Source: Lachnospiraceae bacterium A2
GTDB taxonomy: Bacteria > Bacillota > Clostridia > Lachnospirales > Lachnospiraceae
Length of the DNA: 64,000 nt
Assembly (NCBI GenBank): GCA_000403315.2
Contig: KE159636.1
Location: 2,144,041 to 2,208,040, forward strand
Direction of reading: 5' to 3'
Both the position numbers and the translations under genes were made by a program. The notes under the pieces are model-generated. The model was not told the origin of the DNA. It saw only the letters and a program-made list of their open reading frames with translations, and made no database searches. The stretch's first letter is position 1. Every line of letters begins with the position of its first letter. Positions 59,674 to 64,000 of this stretch are shown piece after piece.

Positions 59674-60066
59674 ATGATGAGGTTAGATGGATTTGGGATT
59701 TTAGTCAAAGATATGGGTGCAATGATACGGTTTTACCGTGATGTGCTGGGGTTTGAAATCAAAGAAGCAGAGGATACTGCAAATGTATTTTTGGAAAAAG
59801 ACGGCACCCTATTCCTGCTCTTTGGCCGGAAAGATTTTGAGCAGATGACAAGCCACAAATATGGCTATGCCGAAGGGGAAAACGGGCATTTTGAAATTGC
59901 CCTTTCTGTGGAAAATTATGCTGAGGTGGACAAGGCTTTTGCAGAAGTCGTGGCAAAAGGGGCAAAGCCCATTTTAGAGCCGACCACGGAGCCATGGGGG
60001 CAGCGCACTTGCTATGTGGCGGATCCGGAAGGGAATTTGGTGGAAATCGGTTCCTTCCAGCCTTAG
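59674..60066 (+). CDS. VOC (glyoxalase/dioxygenase superfamily) protein
   Basis: A 130-residue protein with two beta-alpha-beta-beta-beta modules: GFGILVKDMGAMIRFYRDVLGFEI at the start (read as GFGILVKDM then FYRDVLGFE) and CYVADPEGNLVEIG at the end. Glu residues in FEIAL and NLVEIG could bind metal. Members include glyoxalase I, fosfomycin-resistance enzymes and dioxygenases, and nothing here distinguishes them. ATG 59674 follows AAGGAG by six bases and is preferred to ATG 59656. Confidence 0.85.
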   Translation: MMRLDGFGILVKDMGAMIRFYRDVLGFEIKEAEDTANVFLEKDGTLFLLFGRKDFEQMTSHKYGYAEGENGHFEIALSVENYAEVDKAFAEVVAKGAKPILEPTTEPWGQRTCYVADPEGNLVEIGSFQP

Positions 60067-60110
60067 AGCCTGTTTGAAACTTCATCCTTACAATTTTCAA
60101 ACAGGCTTTA
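60067..60110 (+). terminator. Terminator after the VOC gene
   Basis: AGCCTGTTTGAAA pairs perfectly with TTTCAAACAGGCT (13 bp) and is followed by TTAGGG. The T-run is short, so efficiency is uncertain. Confidence 0.6.
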
Positions 60111-60208
60111 GGGAAGGAAACTACCCCAAAGAAAACCGGCAAAATAACCAAATGTGCCCTTTCGTTTTTGGGGAAAATAGAGAAAGTTCCAGACACCAAA
60201 ATCATGGA

Positions 60209-60237
60209 TTGACTTTGTAAAGAAGATGCGTTACTAT
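60209..60237 (+). promoter_or_regulatory. Promoter of the beta-glucoside operon
   Basis: TTGACT (60209-60214) and TACTAT (60232-60237) are 17 bases apart, just upstream of the antiterminator target. Transcription would start near 60244. Confidence 0.7.
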
Positions 60238-60250
60238 AATACCATCAACA

Positions 60251-60360
60251 GGATAGTGATTGCGTAAGCAAGCTAAACCTATATGTAAAATAGATACGGG
60301 AACAGGCCTTAATTGAATGATTGTGTTCCGTATTTTTTTCCATATAGGTTTTTTGTATTA
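60251..60360 (+). promoter_or_regulatory. Ribonucleic antiterminator (RAT) and overlapping terminator
   Basis: GGATAGTGATTGCGTAAGCA followed by AGCTAAACCTA (60251-60281) matches the RAT bound by LicT/BglG proteins. Its 3' part AAACCTATATG (60275-60285) also pairs with CATATAGGTTT (60342-60352), which is followed by TTTTG. An inner stem ATACGGGAACA / TGTTCCGTAT supports the same hairpin. RAT and terminator are therefore mutually exclusive, and protein binding would allow read-through into licT and the PTS genes. Confidence 0.88.
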
Positions 60361-60363
60361 TTT

Positions 60364-60390
60364 GATTAGGGTGTCAAAAGTACCTTAATC
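60364..60390 (+). mobile_element. 27-bp remnant of the GATTAGGG-family element
   Basis: GATTAGGGTGTCAAAAG joined to TACCTTAATC keeps only the two ends. It is bounded exactly by 7-bp direct repeats ATTATTT (60357-60363 and 60391-60397). It sits between the RAT terminator and the licT ribosome site. Confidence 0.8.
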
Positions 60391-60422
60391 ATTATTTGGA
60401 AAAACGGTAAGAGGTGCAGGAC

Positions 60423-61268
60423 ATGAAGATTCACAAAGCCCTAAATAACAATGCAGCAGTTGTGTTAGACGAAAAAGGCCATGAGAAAATTGTCATGGGG
60501 AAGGGAATCTGTTTTAAGAAAAAGGCAGGCGATGAGATCCCCGAAGAACTGGCAGATAAAATATTTTCCCTGTCTGGGGCAGAGGCGAACAGCAAGTTCC
60601 AAACCTTAATACAGGACGTTCCAATGGAGCATATTGCGCTGGGGGAAGAAATTATTGCAGAGGCAAAGGCACGCCTTGGGCATAAAATGAACGATATGGT
60701 CTATATTTCCCTGATCGACCATGTACATACCTCCATCGTCCGGTTCTTGGAGGGGATCACTGTGAAAAATATCCTGCTGTGGGATATCCGTAAATTTTAT
60801 AAAGAGGAATACCAGATTGGCCTGTGGGCTCTGGAGCTGATAAAGGAAACATGCGGCGTGGAGCTGCCAGAGGATGAGGCCGGGTTTATAGCCCTTCATT
60901 TGGCAAATGCCCAGATGGATGAGGAAAAAATGCAGAATATGTATGAAATCACCCGGATTATGCAGGAAATCTTAAATATCGTAAGGTATTATTTCCATGT
61001 TACATTTGATGAGGACGATGTATATTATTACCGTTTTATCACCCACTTAAAGTTTTTTGCCAAACGGCTGGCGGAGCACAAGCTTTATGGGGAAGATGAC
61101 AATGACGATTTATGGGGCGTGGTAAAGGAAAAGTATCCGGATACCTTCCGCTGTGTGGAAAAAATCGCTGCATTTATAGAGAAAAAGTATAAATACAAGC
61201 TGTTAAAGGATGAGCAGCTTTACTTGACTATCCATATTGAGCGGGTCATCCACAAGACGGGGAAATAG
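60423..61268 (+). CDS. licT: BglG/LicT-family transcriptional antiterminator
   Basis: A 281-residue RNA-binding regulator. The N-terminal CAT domain (KIHKALNNNAAVVLDEKGHE, then VMGKGICFKKKAGDEI) binds the RAT. Two PRD domains follow, with phosphorylatable histidines in DHVHTSIVRF, IALHLANAQ, FITHLKFFAKRL and YLTIHIERV. PTS phosphorylation of these sites switches the protein on or off according to beta-glucoside supply. A RAT/terminator lies directly upstream, so the gene is probably autoregulated with the PTS genes. ATG 60423 is preferred over 60414. Confidence 0.93.
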   Translation: MKIHKALNNNAAVVLDEKGHEKIVMGKGICFKKKAGDEIPEELADKIFSLSGAEANSKFQTLIQDVPMEHIALGEEIIAEAKARLGHKMNDMVYISLIDHVHTSIVRFLEGITVKNILLWDIRKFYKEEYQIGLWALELIKETCGVELPEDEAGFIALHLANAQMDEEKMQNMYEITRIMQEILNIVRYYFHVTFDEDDVYYYRFITHLKFFAKRLAEHKLYGEDDNDDLWGVVKEKYPDTFRCVEKIAAFIEKKYKYKLLKDEQLYLTIHIERVIHKTGK

Positions 61269-61368
61269 CATAAGACAAACAATTACCATGTATGCCAGGA
61301 TGGTGACAGGGCTAAGGCTGCTGGCCAAACCTTCATAAAATAAATTATTATTTTCAGGAGGAAAAAAG

Positions 61369-63324
61369 ATGGGTAAGTATGGAAATCTGGCACAGGACAT
61401 TGTTAGGAACATCGGCGGCAAAGAAAACGTCATAAGCCTGACACATTGCATTACAAGGCTCCGTTTCAAGCTGAAGGACGAAAGCAAGGCCAAGGACGAT
61501 GTGCTGAAAAACATGGACGGGGTAGTGACTGTCATGAAAAGCGGCGGCCAGTACCAGGTGGTAATCGGCAACCATGTACCGGAGGTGTATGCGGAGGTGA
61601 CGCCTCTCTTAGGGCTTGAGGACGGGGCGTCCCGGCAGGAAGAAGAAGCGCCGTCGGGGAACTTGTTCAACCGGTTTATTGATGTTATTTCCGGCATTTT
61701 CCAGCCAATCTTAGGGATTATGGCAGCCTGCGGGATGGTGAAGGGGCTCAATGCGCTCTTTGTTGCCCTGGAGTTGTATGAGGAAACCTGCGGGGGGTAT
61801 TTAATACTGAATGCCATTGGGGACGGGCTGTTTACCTTCCTCCCATTGTTCCTGGGTTACACTGCGGCGAAAAAATTTAATATGAAGCCTATGATTGGGC
61901 TGGTAATTGGAGCGATAATGTGTTATCCTAGTATTCAGGGGAGTGCACTTTCCACAGGTGGGGAAGCGCTCTATACGCTGTTTTCTGGAACCATGTTTGA
62001 ATCAGCCGTGTACACGGATTTCTTCGGCATACCGCTGATAGCCATGGATTATACAGGAACTGTAGTCCCAGTGATATTTGTAGTATATTTTGCATCCAAA
62101 TGTGAGAAGTTTTTTGGGAAATTCATACCAGATTTGGTAAAGTTTTTCTTTGTCCCTATGCTGACGCTGCTTGTGGCGGTTCCGGCGGGCCTATTGGTGA
62201 TTGGGCCTCTGGCATCTTTTGCATCCACGGTGATTGCAGAGGCTGTCATGTCTGTGCGGGATTTCAGCCCGATGCTTGCAGGGGCAATTGTAGGGCTTAC
62301 GTGGCAGATTTTAGTCATTTTTGGCCTGCATTGGGGATTTATCCCGGTTTACATTAACAACATCATGACAAATGGATATGACAATGTGATGATGCCGTTT
62401 TTTGCTTGTACCTTTGCAACATCCGCGGTTGTCTTGGCAATTTTCTTTAAAACGAAGAATAAGCATATGAAGGAACTGGCGCTGCCAAATTTTATTTCAG
62501 GTATTTTTGGCGTGACGGAACCGGCGATTTATGGGATCCTCCTTCCCTTGAAAAAACCTTTTATCATAAGCTGTATTGTCGGAGGGATTGGCGGGGGCTT
62601 TTATGGCGCCTTCAATTTCCGGAAGTTTATGATGGGGGGCATGGGAATTTTTGAATTCCCGGCAATGATTGAGCCAGATGGCGGCATGGGCAACCTGATA
62701 GTGGCGATTGTAGGTGTGGCCCTTACGATGGTGATTGCTTTTGCGGCAACTATGGCCCTTTACAAAGAAGAACCGGCAGGCGCGCAGGGCGTGGCGGGTT
62801 CTGAAGGGGCAGGCGCTGGGAGCGCAGGTGCGCAGGGCGCAAAAAGCCAAGGCAGCGGCGCCATCACAAGACGGCTTGAGATTGCCAGCCCCATGGCAGG
62901 GAAGGTGCTGAAATTGGAAACCATCCATGACGATGCTTTTGCCTCAGGGGTATTGGGGAAAGGCGTAGCCATCCTGCCAGAGCAGGGCGAAGTCTTTGCG
63001 CCTGCGGACGGCGTGGTTTCTACGCTGTTCCCGACCCTCCATGCCATTGGGATGGAAACCGACGGCGGGGCAGAGCTTTTAATCCATATCGGGCTGGATA
63101 CTGTCCAGTTGGAAGGAAAAGGCTTTGAAGCTATGGTTAGCCAAGGGGAACGTGTGAAGCAAGGGCAGCTTCTTGTGAAATTTGACATGGATTACATCAT
63201 GGCACAGGGCTTTTGCATGGAAACCCCGGTGATTGTAGTAAACAGCGACGATTATCTGGAAGTTGCCGAGAGCAAGGAAGAACGTACGTTACCGGGAACT
63301 CCCCTGCTTACCATCGTACAGTAG
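61369..63324 (+). CDS. bglF: Beta-glucoside PTS transporter, subunits IIB-IIC-IIA
   Basis: A 651-residue fused permease. The IIB domain has the phosphorylated Cys27 in SLTHCITRLRFKLKD. IIC spans about residues 105-465 with some ten helices (LFNRFIDVISGIFQPILGIM at the start; the TEPAIYGILLPLKKP loop). An Ala/Gly-rich linker leads to IIA with the His573 site in LLIHIGLDTVQLEGKGF. It imports and phosphorylates aryl- or disaccharide beta-glucosides. The gene order licT-bglF-bglA is classic. AGGAGGAAAAAAG is a strong ribosome site. Confidence 0.93.
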   Translation: MGKYGNLAQDIVRNIGGKENVISLTHCITRLRFKLKDESKAKDDVLKNMDGVVTVMKSGGQYQVVIGNHVPEVYAEVTPLLGLEDGASRQEEEAPSGNLFNRFIDVISGIFQPILGIMAACGMVKGLNALFVALELYEETCGGYLILNAIGDGLFTFLPLFLGYTAAKKFNMKPMIGLVIGAIMCYPSIQGSALSTGGEALYTLFSGTMFESAVYTDFFGIPLIAMDYTGTVVPVIFVVYFASKCEKFFGKFIPDLVKFFFVPMLTLLVAVPAGLLVIGPLASFASTVIAEAVMSVRDFSPMLAGAIVGLTWQILVIFGLHWGFIPVYINNIMTNGYDNVMMPFFACTFATSAVVLAIFFKTKNKHMKELALPNFISGIFGVTEPAIYGILLPLKKPFIISCIVGGIGGGFYGAFNFRKFMMGGMGIFEFPAMIEPDGGMGNLIVAIVGVALTMVIAFAATMALYKEEPAGAQGVAGSEGAGAGSAGAQGAKSQGSGAITRRLEIASPMAGKVLKLETIHDDAFASGVLGKGVAILPEQGEVFAPADGVVSTLFPTLHAIGMETDGGAELLIHIGLDTVQLEGKGFEAMVSQGERVKQGQLLVKFDMDYIMAQGFCMETPVIVVNSDDYLEVAESKEERTLPGTPLLTIVQ

Positions 63325-64000
<676 letters not shown>

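Overview
The window looks like a chromosome segment of a spore-forming, gut-type anaerobe of the Clostridia, most likely a Lachnospiraceae relative. The signs are: the Firmicutes order rimP-nusA-ylxR-ylxQ-infB-rbfA-nrnA-truB-ribF; CotF-type spore coat proteins; a monomeric [FeFe] hydrogenase; a class B sortase; a LicT/PTS beta-glucoside system; strong AGGAGG ribosome sites; and TTGACA/TATAAT promoters. Species cannot be named from this alone.

Layout. 1-2.3 kb: tail of a PD-(D/E)XK nuclease-type protein, then argS. 2.3-10.5 kb: a sugar-use block (fructokinase, LacI regulator, ABC binding protein with two permeases, GH36 alpha-galactosidase), which fits uptake and splitting of alpha-galactosides. 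10.5-14.5 kb: a repeat-built coiled-coil protein, an HTH-membrane regulator, two small coat-type proteins and a J-domain coiled-coil protein. 14.5-18.5 kb: a PLP decarboxylase, a carrier protein, an MBOAT acyltransferase and an SGNH-like exported protein, probably a Dlt-like cell-surface modification pathway with no adenylation enzyme in sight. 18.5-25 kb: prmA, rsmE, cysteine desulfurase, thiI, an HPr-like protein lacking the active histidine, mtaB and tRNA-Glu. 25-28.5 kb: an AT-rich patch (Fic protein, FNT-family channel, Uma2 remnant) and a sodium symporter. 28.8-39.7 kb: the translation operon, ending in a Na/phosphate cotransporter. 40-45.3 kb: an NlpC/P60 cell-wall hydrolase, a Fur-box-controlled feoAB pair and the hydrogenase. 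45.9-55.2 kb: two very large paralogous secreted proteins ending in SPKTG that flank a class B sortase. 55.4-60 kb: a PadR-controlled gene, an ABC exporter, an AraC regulator and a VOC protein. 60.2-64 kb: an antitermination-controlled beta-glucoside PTS operon that runs off the window.

The clearest new observation is non-coding. There is a small palindromic mobile element with ends GATTAGGG...CCCTAATC. Two 121-bp copies and two internally deleted copies (46 and 27 bp) are each bounded by perfect 7-bp direct repeats (ATATTAG, CTATAGA, ACATAAA, ATTATTT). All four sit just upstream of genes. Several other dispersed hairpin families (near 10.5, 22.7, 25.2, 28.6, 41.3 and 45.5 kb) fill most of the longer intergenic gaps.

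All calls come from reading the sequence and from family knowledge. No database search was possible.
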